From an uncultured Eubacteriales bacterium (lineage in GTDB: Bacteria > Bacillota > Clostridia > Oscillospirales > Oscillospiraceae), in contig CAJKSU010000065.1 of the NCBI GenBank assembly GCA_905202605.1, positions 1 to 12,937 of the forward strand: a stretch of DNA of 12,937 nucleotides, given 5' to 3'. Both the position numbers and the translations under genes were made by a program. Positions within the stretch are counted from its first letter, which is position 1; every line of letters starts with the position of its first letter. Below, in pieces: positions 7,997 to 12,937 of this stretch. The notes beneath the pieces are model-generated. The model searched no databases and had not been told where the DNA came from. It saw only the letters and a program-made list of their open reading frames with translations.

Positions 7997-8026
7997 GCAT
8001 ACACTTCCCAGAGGGGGAGTGTATGT
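7997..8026 (+). promoter_or_regulatory. RNA hairpin enclosing the yunB ribosome-binding site and start codon
   Basis: CATACACTTCCC (7998-8009) pairs with GGGGAGTGTATG (8014-8025): 12 pairs, only one a G-U wobble, around the 4-nt loop AGAG; a further G-U pair (7997/8026) can close it. The 3' arm contains most of the Shine-Dalgarno purine tract (8011-8019) and the G of the GTG start (8025). The 5' arm begins 4-5 nt after the pcrA stop codon. There is no T-run after it, so it is not an intrinsic terminator. Inference: yunB initiation is blocked unless ribosomes finishing pcrA, or another factor, open the stem. Confidence 0.7.
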
Positions 8027-8663
8027 GAAACGGAGACGGCTGCGGCGATGGGGGATCCTCATGATGCTGCTGGTGATTGGAGCGGCAGTTCTGCTGCGTA
8101 CCAGAATCAATCCCCTGACCAAAGAGCTTGCGCAAGCGAAGATCTCGGATGCGGCATCCAATGTGATCAATCGGGCGGTGAACCAGCAGATTCAGCAGGG
8201 GGACATCCGCTATGAGGACATGGTGGAGCTTCAGCGGGACAACAGCGGCGCAATCACGGCGCTGACTACCAATATGCAGGAGATGAACCGGCTGAAAACG
8301 CAGCTGCTGGAGCTTCTGGACGATGACATCTACAGTATTGAAGACGATGAGATCAGTATTCCCATGGGGAACCTCACGGGAATTCAGCTGCTCAGCGGAC
8401 GTGGACCATCTATTCCCGTGAAAATCGTGGCGGTCAGCTCGTCTGATGCGACATTTCGGGGGGAATTTACGGACGCAGGGATCAATCAGACCATCCACCG
8501 GATTATGATGGAAGTGTCGCTGGATCTGATTGTGCTGCTGCCCTCCGGTACGGTGACGGATCGGGTATCGTCTCAGGTCTGCGTGGCGGAGACGGTTTTG
8601 CTGGGGCCGGTGCCGGAAACCTATGCCTATCTCGATCCTTCGGGATCAGCGAAAGAGGAATGA
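8025..8663 (+). CDS. yunB: Sporulation protein YunB-like
   Basis: This 212-residue protein matches the YunB family, a membrane-anchored sporulation protein that in Bacillus subtilis belongs to the mother-cell sigma-E regulon; its biochemical role is not well defined. A basic N-terminus (MKRRRLRRWG) is followed by one hydrophobic segment (about 10-24) acting as a signal anchor, with the remainder outside. Family-like stretches include 'AASNVINRAVNQQI', 'NMQEMNRLKTQLLELL', 'ISIPMGNLTGIQLLSGRGPSIPVKI' and 'DAGINQTIHRIMMEVSLDL'. GTG at 8025 is preferred because GAGGGGGAG (8011-8019) sits at proper spacing; GTG at 8019 overlaps that site and ATG at 8023 is out of frame. It starts 31 nt after pcrA and ends 2 nt before ligA. 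A hairpin covers its start region. It has no visible promoter of its own, which is odd for a sporulation-timed gene. The family call is fairly sure, the exact start less so. Confidence 0.82.
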   Translation: MKRRRLRRWGILMMLLVIGAAVLLRTRINPLTKELAQAKISDAASNVINRAVNQQIQQGDIRYEDMVELQRDNSGAITALTTNMQEMNRLKTQLLELLDDDIYSIEDDEISIPMGNLTGIQLLSGRGPSIPVKIVAVSSSDATFRGEFTDAGINQTIHRIMMEVSLDLIVLLPSGTVTDRVSSQVCVAETVLLGPVPETYAYLDPSGSAKEE

Positions 8664-8665
8664 CA

Positions 8666-10639
8666 ATGAATCCACAGGAAGAAATTCTGTCCCTGACACG
8701 GGAACTGAGCGAGGCGGGACACCGATACTATGTGTTGGATGATCCTACCATGCCGGATTTTGAATATGACCAGAAGCTCAGGCATCTGGAGGAACTGGAG
8801 GCGGCCTATCCCCAGCTTGCACAGGCGGATTCTCCCACCCGGCGGGTAGGGGGCGAAGCCATCAGCGCCTTCCAGCCGGTGCGGCATGAGGTGCCGCTGG
8901 AAAGCTTGCAGGACGTGTTTTCCTTTGAAGAGCTGGTAGAGTTTGACCAGCGAATCTCGGAAACGGCACCCAAGCGGCAATACAGCGTGGAGCCAAAGGT
9001 AGATGGCCTTTCGGTGGCGCTGGAATATGTGGACGGCGTATTTGTCCGCGGCGCCACCAGAGGCGACGGAACCGTAGGCGAGGATGTAACGGAGAATCTG
9101 AGGACGGTTCGTTCCATCCCGTTGAAGCTGGAAAATGCGCCCCGTCGGCTGATCGTCCGTGGCGAGGTGTTCATGCCCAAAAAGGTGTTCCGGACGCTGA
9201 ATGAAAAGCGGGAAGAGGAGGGGCAGAGTCTGTTTGCCAATCCACGGAACGCAGCGGCAGGGAGTCTCCGCCAGCTGGATCCGAAAATTGCCGCAAAGCG
9301 TCAGCTGGATATTCTGGTGTTCAATTTGCAGCTGTGCGATGGGCGGGAGTTCTCGTCTCACACCGAAACGCTGGATTACCTGCGGGAACTGAAATTCAAG
9401 GTGATTCCCTATACCCTCTGCGACACCAGAGCGGAAATTGAATCGAGGATCACCGCGATCAACGAAAACCGGGAGGATTTCTCCTTTGACATTGACGGCG
9501 CGGTCATTAAGGTAAATAGTCTGGCGGAGCGCCGCGCCTTTGGCAGCACGGCGAAGTTCCCTCGATGGGCCTGCGCCTATAAGTATCCCCCGGAGATCAA
9601 GCCCACCAAGGTGGAGGATATTGTGATTCAGGTGGGGCGCACCGGCGTGCTGACCCCTAAGGCGGTGGTAAAGCCGGTGCGGCTGTCCGGCACGACGGTG
9701 ACCAATGCGACCCTTCACAATCAGGACTTTATTTCGGAGAAGGATATCCGGATCGGGGATACGGTTCTGATCCGCAAGGCAGGGGAGATCATCCCGGAGA
9801 TTCTGGAGGTGGACTTTACGAAGCGCCCGGAGGGGACGGTTCCTTACCGGCTGCCGGAGGTATGTCCGGTGTGCGGCGGGCCGACCCAACGGGATCCTGA
9901 CGGTGCAGCGATCCGCTGCGTCAGCGAGAGCTGTCCGGCGCAGAAGGTGCGGTTCCTGAGCCATTTTGCGTCCAGAGACGCCATGGATATTGACGGACTG
10001 GGCAGCGCCATTGTGGAGCAGCTGGTAGACGAGGGACTGGTGGAAACCCCTGCGGATCTCTATACCCTGACCACGGAGCAGCTGGAGCAACTGGATCGCA
10101 TGGGCGCACAATCGGCAAAAAATCTGGTGAACGCAATTGAGGCATCCAAGGGAAATGACCTCTGGCGGCTGCTGTTTGCGCTGGGGATTCGGCAGGTGGG
10201 GGCTAAGGCGGCGAAGGTGCTTTCACAGACCTTTGGTACGCTGGAGGAGATCCAAAATGCAAGTCTCGAAGCGTTGACTGCCGTGCCGGATATCGGCGGA
10301 ATTACTGCGGGAAATATCAAAAGTTGGTTTGAACGTCCACTCAATCAAGAATTGGTGGAGCGTCTGACTGCTGCGGGGCTAAATACAAAGTGCCTGACGG
10401 AAATCTCTGACCAGCGTTTTGCGGGAAAAACCATCGTGGTGACCGGTACGCTGGAGCAGATGACCCGACAGGAGGCAACGGAAGCCATCGAACGCATGGG
10501 CGGAAAAGCAGCAGGCAGTGTATCCAAAAAAACGAGCTTTGTGGTAGCCGGTCCCGGTGCGGGATCCAAGCTGAAAAAGGCTCAGGAGCTAGGAATTGCA
10601 GTGCTCAGCGAAGCGGAGTTCCTGGAGCTGCTTCAATAA
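8666..10639 (+). CDS. ligA: NAD+-dependent DNA ligase LigA
   Basis: LigA seals nicks in DNA during replication and repair, using NAD+ to adenylate its active-site lysine. The 657-residue protein has the complete domain order. Domain Ia at the N-terminus binds the NAD+ nicotinamide mononucleotide (HRYYVLDDPTMPDFEYD). The adenylation domain carries the active-site Lys111 in KVDG, plus 'TRGDGTVGEDVTENLRT' and 'RGEVFMPK'. The OB fold includes 'VGRTGVLTPKAVVKPV'. A four-Cys zinc finger (Cys400, 403, 418, 423) precedes the helix-hairpin-helix domain (about 440-560) and the C-terminal BRCT domain (about 583-657, 'GKTIVVTGTLEQMTR'). ATG at 8666 is preferred over the overlapping ATG at 8660 because AGAGGA (8654-8659) then has 6-nt spacing. 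The yunB stop is 2 nt upstream, so coupling is probable. It is last in the operon and followed by a terminator. pcrA and ligA are also operon partners in Bacillus. Confidence 0.97.
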   Translation: MNPQEEILSLTRELSEAGHRYYVLDDPTMPDFEYDQKLRHLEELEAAYPQLAQADSPTRRVGGEAISAFQPVRHEVPLESLQDVFSFEELVEFDQRISETAPKRQYSVEPKVDGLSVALEYVDGVFVRGATRGDGTVGEDVTENLRTVRSIPLKLENAPRRLIVRGEVFMPKKVFRTLNEKREEEGQSLFANPRNAAAGSLRQLDPKIAAKRQLDILVFNLQLCDGREFSSHTETLDYLRELKFKVIPYTLCDTRAEIESRITAINENREDFSFDIDGAVIKVNSLAERRAFGSTAKFPRWACAYKYPPEIKPTKVEDIVIQVGRTGVLTPKAVVKPVRLSGTTVTNATLHNQDFISEKDIRIGDTVLIRKAGEIIPEILEVDFTKRPEGTVPYRLPEVCPVCGGPTQRDPDGAAIRCVSESCPAQKVRFLSHFASRDAMDIDGLGSAIVEQLVDEGLVETPADLYTLTTEQLEQLDRMGAQSAKNLVNAIEASKGNDLWRLLFALGIRQVGAKAAKVLSQTFGTLEEIQNASLEALTAVPDIGGITAGNIKSWFERPLNQELVERLTAAGLNTKCLTEISDQRFAGKTIVVTGTLEQMTRQEATEAIERMGGKAAGSVSKKTSFVVAGPGAGSKLKKAQELGIAVLSEAEFLELLQ

Positions 10640-10680
10640 AGAAAAACGGATGAACCTGTTTTGAATTGTTCGATGAACTG

Positions 10681-10717
10681 AAAAGCCCGATGGCGCGTGT
10701 GCGTCACCGGGCTTTTT
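10681..10717 (+). terminator. Intrinsic terminator of the pcrA-yunB-ligA operon
   Basis: AAAAGCCCG (10681-10689) pairs perfectly with CGGGCTTTT (10708-10716). After one A/C mismatch the inner arms TGGCGC and GCGTCA pair around the loop GTGT with one G-U. Five Ts (10713-10717) follow the GC-rich stem. It begins 42 nt after the ligA stop. Confidence 0.93.
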
Positions 10718-10826
10718 GCTGCCGTTTTTACGACGCTGCGGACAGGGGAGGGGAGATGGAAAGGCGAGAATAAAAATGGATTTTGTATCCAGATGGAACG
10801 TCTGTGACGAATGAAAAAAAGAAAGG

Positions 10827-10926
10827 GTTACATAACGGTAACATAAACACGAGACCTTGTGTTTATGTAAACAAACGTAAACCACTGAAATTTCATGATT
10901 TCCGGAAATAACGTAACAATGTTACG
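10827..10926. repeat. Cluster of inverted repeats and GTTAC/GTAAC half-sites
   Basis: Seen directly, in order: GTTAC-6nt-GTAAC (10827-10842); ACATAAACAC-8nt-GTGTTTATGT, a perfect 10-bp dyad (10841-10868); GTAAAC-AAAC-GTAAAC, a direct repeat overlapping the end of that dyad; the palindrome TGAAATTTCA (10886-10895); the 12-bp palindrome ATTTCCGGAAAT (10898-10909); and CGTAAC-AAT-GTTACG (10912-10926). Another GTTAC lies near 10949. Five dyads within 100 nt suggests protein-binding sites or structured RNA, but no known operator is matched. Confidence 0.6.
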
Positions 10927-10977
10927 AAACGCATAATCCGTCGAAACTGTTACCATTGTGAAATCAATTGGGGCTAG

Positions 10978-11006
10978 ATGACAAAATGGATACATCATTT
11001 TATATA
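10978..11006 (+). promoter_or_regulatory. Weak candidate promoter
   Basis: ATGACA (10978-10983) resembles a -35 box, and TATATA (11001-11006) a -10 box, with 17-nt spacing in an AT-rich stretch. No gene starts soon after. If used, it would give a leader of about 200 nt for the hydrolase gene or a small RNA. AT richness makes chance matches likely. Confidence 0.25.
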
Positions 11007-11114
11007 AAATAAGCCGCAATAATGTGTACAAACTGCACATATTTTTACGGGCAAAACGGAAGAAATGCTGAAGAAGACCTCGAAATCTTGTTTTTACGCA
11101 AAAATAAATTACAA

Positions 11115-11150
11115 AATGTCATTGACATTCAGGCAAAGATGGAGTATGAT
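11115..11150 (+). promoter_or_regulatory. Sigma-A-type promoter with overlapping dyad, for the SleB-like gene
   Basis: TTGACA (11122-11127) and TATGAT (11145-11150) are exactly 17 nt apart, a near-consensus vegetative promoter about 60 nt before the ATG at 11213. The -35 box lies within a perfect dyad AATGTC-ATT-GACATT (11115-11129), placed where a repressor would block RNA polymerase. The dyad is seen directly; operator function is inferred. Confidence 0.82.
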
Positions 11151-11212
11151 TTTGCCACAAGCAAAAAAACTCTTTCATTTTTGCAAAAAAATAATTTTCG
11201 AGGAAAGCACAT

Positions 11213-11854
11213 ATGAGTAAGAAATTACGGATTGCGGTTCCGTTATGCGGACTGCTTGCGGTGGCGGTGGTTGCACTGTTTTGTGTCAGCGGCTGGGCCG
11301 CCGGAGAGGAGAATATGCAGCCCAAGACCGTCGTGGTGGAAACCATGAACGCGCAGGGCATGGAGGCGCCGGGTAAGACTCTGGAGACGCTGGCTCCGGT
11401 TCAGACGGTCACTCAGGGGGAGGAGAATCCCGAAGAGGACGATTCCTCATCGAACGACGAGACTATTAAGGGAGATGGCAAAAGTCCCTATGAACTGAGC
11501 GATGAGGAGCGCATTGCTGTAGAGCGTGCCGTGATGTGTGAGGCTGGCGGCGAAGGCAGCCGAGGACAGATGATGGTGGCGCAGTGTATTCTGGATGGTT
11601 CCCTGCGGAATGGTTATAACATTATTCAGACCATAGAAAAATATCAGATCGCCTCTACCAGCTACAGCAATGTCACTGATGAGGTCAGGGAATCGGTTTC
11701 CAGAGTATTTGATGACGGTGAACGCATAACGGAGCAAAAGGCCGACCTCTGGTATAATCCTGCGCTGGTTCAGTCCAGTTGGCATGAGGATCAGCAGTAT
11801 GTAATTACCATTGGTCAGCACCGCTTCTTCTGGATGAACAACAGCATGAATTGA
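11213..11854 (+). CDS. Secreted or membrane-anchored SleB-like cell-wall hydrolase
   Basis: The 213-residue protein has a C-terminal domain (about 95-213) like the SleB/CwlJ 'hydrolase 2' family. In spore formers these act on peptidoglycan, classically cortex lysis in germination. The signature 'IAVERAVMCEAGGEGSRGQMMVAQCIL' (101-127) carries the Glu expected to be catalytic (Glu110), and 'SSWHEDQQYVITIGQHRFF' (188-206) matches the usual end of the fold. The N-terminus is basic (MSKKLR) with a hydrophobic segment (about 7-28), so it is exported or anchored. An acidic linker with Asp/Glu/Ser runs (about 65-90) stands where a peptidoglycan-binding domain would be in true SleB, so a germination role is not assured; vegetative wall turnover is also possible. 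AGGAAAG (11201-11207) precedes the ATG. It has its own strong promoter and is transcribed alone, convergent with the next gene. Confidence 0.82.
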   Translation: MSKKLRIAVPLCGLLAVAVVALFCVSGWAAGEENMQPKTVVVETMNAQGMEAPGKTLETLAPVQTVTQGEENPEEDDSSSNDETIKGDGKSPYELSDEERIAVERAVMCEAGGEGSRGQMMVAQCILDGSLRNGYNIIQTIEKYQIASTSYSNVTDEVRESVSRVFDDGERITEQKADLWYNPALVQSSWHEDQQYVITIGQHRFFWMNNSMN

Positions 11855-11893
11855 TACATAAGATAGGCGCAGAACTCACAGAGCAAGCCGGTT

Positions 11894-11921
11894 GGGGGTT
11901 CGGTTCCCCTCTGGTGCACCA
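11894..11921 (+). other. Orphan tRNA 3'-end fragment (T arm, acceptor strand, CCA)
   Basis: These 28 nt follow tRNA numbering 49-76: T stem GGGGG, loop TTCGGTT, T stem CCCCT (one G-U pair), seven acceptor nucleotides CTGGTGC, discriminator A, then CCA. No matching 5' acceptor strand (GCACCAG), D arm or anticodon stem is found at the right distance; the SleB-like gene's stop codon (11852-11854) falls where the 5' half would be. Loop position 58 is G in place of the nearly invariant A. It is not a functional tRNA. It may be the remnant of an integration event at a tRNA 3' end. Confidence 0.6.
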
Positions 11922-12011
11922 ATCGCAATTAGGCAATGCCGCACGTATCACAAGCGGTTCAATTCAGCAGAAACATGATAAAAACTATGGATTGACCCAT
12001 CCAAAACAGAA

Positions 12012-12042
12012 GCCCCCGGAACAGAACGTCTGTTCCGGGGGC
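12012..12042. terminator. Hairpin terminator between convergent genes
   Basis: GCCCCCGGAACAG (12012-12024) and CTGTTCCGGGGGC (12030-12042) form a perfect 13-bp stem with the 5-nt loop AACGT. Read on the minus strand the stem is followed by TTCTGTTTT, so it should stop transcription of the minus-strand gene ending at 12056. On the + strand only three Ts follow (ATTTCGC), so termination of the SleB-like transcript is plausible but weaker. Confidence 0.8.
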
Positions 12043-12055
12043 ATTTCGCTATAGG

Positions 12056-12937
12056 TTAGCCGTCTGCGGTATTTTCTGCTGGGGCTTCGGTGTTCTCAAC
12101 AGCGGTTTCGTCTCCTGTGTCGTCAGCACTGTCCCCTGTAGAGGAGGAACGGGAAGAGAAGTAATCCACATCCTTGGAGGTATAGATCTTTCCGTAGGCG
12201 TCAAACCGGGTGTCGTGGGACGAGGTGAAGAAGATCATGTAGTAGTCCGAATGAGACGCAACGTACTGCTTTAGAGTGCTACCGTCATTATAGTAGATAT
12301 ACAGATGCTCCGCGAGGTCAAAGGCCTGATGCCCGGCTTCGGGGTCTTTAACCAGAATGCCCATCGGGCAGCTGACGGTCTTTTCCAGCGCCTTGTATGC
12401 GCTTTGCAGCAGCTCCTCGCGGGAGGTGTCGCTGTTATAGACGATGGAGGCGGACTGAGGGAAGGTGAAGTTGTTGAGAATCACTTCCTCAAAGCCCATG
12501 CCTGTAAGCTCAGCAATCATGGAGGCCAGATATTCCTGCACTCCGGACTGGGTGGGATCCAGCCAGTAGGAGCCGGAATCACTCATCCACAGCGCGCCGC
12601 CGGAAATTTGCAGCGCTTCCTTGGGATGCTCTAGCGCGTAGCTGCTGTCATCCAGACAGGAGATCATGGCGATGGGGCGAATATCCGCGCCTTTGGCACG
12701 TGCGATCAGCTCCTGCACTGCGGTACTGTTTAAGATATCACTGCCGCCTATGCGCATTTCCATGACGATGGTATTGTAATCGCCGGTGCTGAGATCCACG
12801 GTGTTGGCTGCGGCGGGGTCACTGAGCGTATTATAGTCGATAAACAATCCGCTGACTTCAGTGGAAGAGATGGATTCCATAGAGGAGCCCTCGTCAATGG
12901 ATTCCTCATGTATCGAAGCGCCGGTGACCAGCACGGG
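12056..12937 (-). CDS. DUF4015-like putative glycoside hydrolase, C-terminal part (5' end outside window)
   Basis: The reading frame is open to the right edge of the window, so the true start and any signal peptide lie beyond it; a GTG near 12934 is simply internal. The visible 293 or so residues resemble the DUF4015 putative glycoside hydrolase (TIM-barrel) family: 'VSGLFIDYNTL', 'YNTIVMEMRIG', 'IRPIAMISCLDDSSYALEHPKEAL', 'YWLDPTQSGVQEYLASMIAEL' and 'GFEEVILNNFTFP' follow that family's usual order. The last segment normally reads like 'GFDEIQFDYVRFP'; here the conserved Asp and Arg are replaced by Asn and Thr, and an earlier conserved Asp appears as Glu. The protein ends in a Ser/Asp/Glu-rich low-complexity tail of about 33 residues. 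It is probably an extracytoplasmic, wall-associated protein. Catalysis is doubtful. The family call is moderate because the N-terminus is unseen. Confidence 0.62.
   Translation of the reverse strand, partial: PVLVTGASIHEESIDEGSSMESISSTEVSGLFIDYNTLSDPAAANTVDLSTGDYNTIVMEMRIGGSDILNSTAVQELIARAKGADIRPIAMISCLDDSSYALEHPKEALQISGGALWMSDSGSYWLDPTQSGVQEYLASMIAELTGMGFEEVILNNFTFPQSASIVYNSDTSREELLQSAYKALEKTVSCPMGILVKDPEAGHQAFDLAEHLYIYYNDGSTLKQYVASHSDYYMIFFTSSHDTRFDAYGKIYTSKDVDYFSSRSSSTGDSADDTGDETAVENTEAPAENTADG

Larger units (their letters stand above)
10718..11121. other. AT-rich intergenic region with clustered inverted repeats, no gene seen
   Basis: About 400 nt between the ligA terminator and the next promoter hold no convincing gene. 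The short open frames lack ribosome-binding sites and family resemblance. The stretch is much more AT-rich than the flanking genes, especially after 10800. It contains many short inverted repeats: TGGAT/ATCCA (10777-10791), the cluster at 10827-10926 listed separately, AAAATG/CATTTT (10983-11001) and ATGTG/CACAT (11022-11040). A regulatory region or an unrecognised small RNA is possible. Confidence 0.5.

Noticed and set aside
8627..10111. 494-codon open frame antisense to ligA
   Set aside because: Shadow of ligA, with the same reverse-complement composition and no motif.
11022..11216. 64-codon frame starting with a Cys-x-x-Cys motif before the SleB-like gene
   Set aside because: No ribosome-binding site before its ATG, it runs through the promoter at 11122-11150, and its AT-driven composition (Lys, Asn, Phe) looks non-coding.
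11846..11921. Complete tRNA gene ending at 11921
   Set aside because: No 5' acceptor partner, no D arm and no pairing anticodon stem at the required distances; only the 3' 28 nt fit.
11851..12054. 67-codon frame after the SleB-like gene
   Set aside because: It spans the tRNA-end fragment and the terminator hairpin and has no ribosome-binding site or family resemblance.
1..12937. CRISPR array, insertion sequence or phage module
   Set aside because: No regularly spaced direct repeats, transposase, integrase or phage structural gene could be seen on either strand.

Overview
The window looks like chromosomal DNA from a spore-forming Gram-positive of the class Clostridia, possibly the Oscillospiraceae/Ruminococcaceae. 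This rests on the Firmicutes gene order tig-clpP-clpX-lon-engB, a YunB-type sporulation protein, a SleB-like hydrolase, moderately GC-rich genes and clear Shine-Dalgarno sites. The species cannot be named from sequence alone.

Positions 1-5480 hold a proteostasis operon on the + strand: the C-terminal part of trigger factor (tig, cut by the window edge), the ClpP peptidase, the ClpX unfoldase (TTG start), the Lon protease and the ribosome-assembly GTPase EngB/YsxC. Gaps are 7-87 nt and a strong intrinsic terminator (5443-5480) closes the unit. Its promoter lies upstream of the window.

Positions 5516-10717 hold a second + strand operon with its own sigma-A-type promoter (TTGACG/TAAAAT, 17-nt spacer, extended -10) and terminator: pcrA (UvrD-family helicase), yunB (sporulation protein) and ligA (NAD+-dependent DNA ligase). 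The pcrA-ligA pairing is familiar from Bacillus; here a sporulation gene sits between them. A long hairpin immediately after the pcrA stop traps the yunB ribosome-binding site and start codon. PcrA carries an extra segment of about 50 residues between helicase motifs I and Ia.

Positions 10718-11212 are an AT-rich, apparently non-coding stretch packed with short inverted repeats. It ends in a canonical promoter for a secreted SleB-like cell-wall hydrolase (11213-11854). After that gene comes an orphan 28-nt sequence with the exact layout of a tRNA 3' end (T arm, acceptor strand, CCA) but no 5' half. A perfect 13-bp hairpin then separates it from a convergent, 5'-truncated minus-strand gene that resembles the DUF4015 putative glycoside hydrolases, with changed residues in the key motif.

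Most of the window is ordinary housekeeping DNA. I found no clearly new multi-gene system. The points most worth a second look are the yunB hairpin, the tRNA-end fragment, the palindrome-rich intergenic region, the PcrA insertion and the degenerate DUF4015-like protein.
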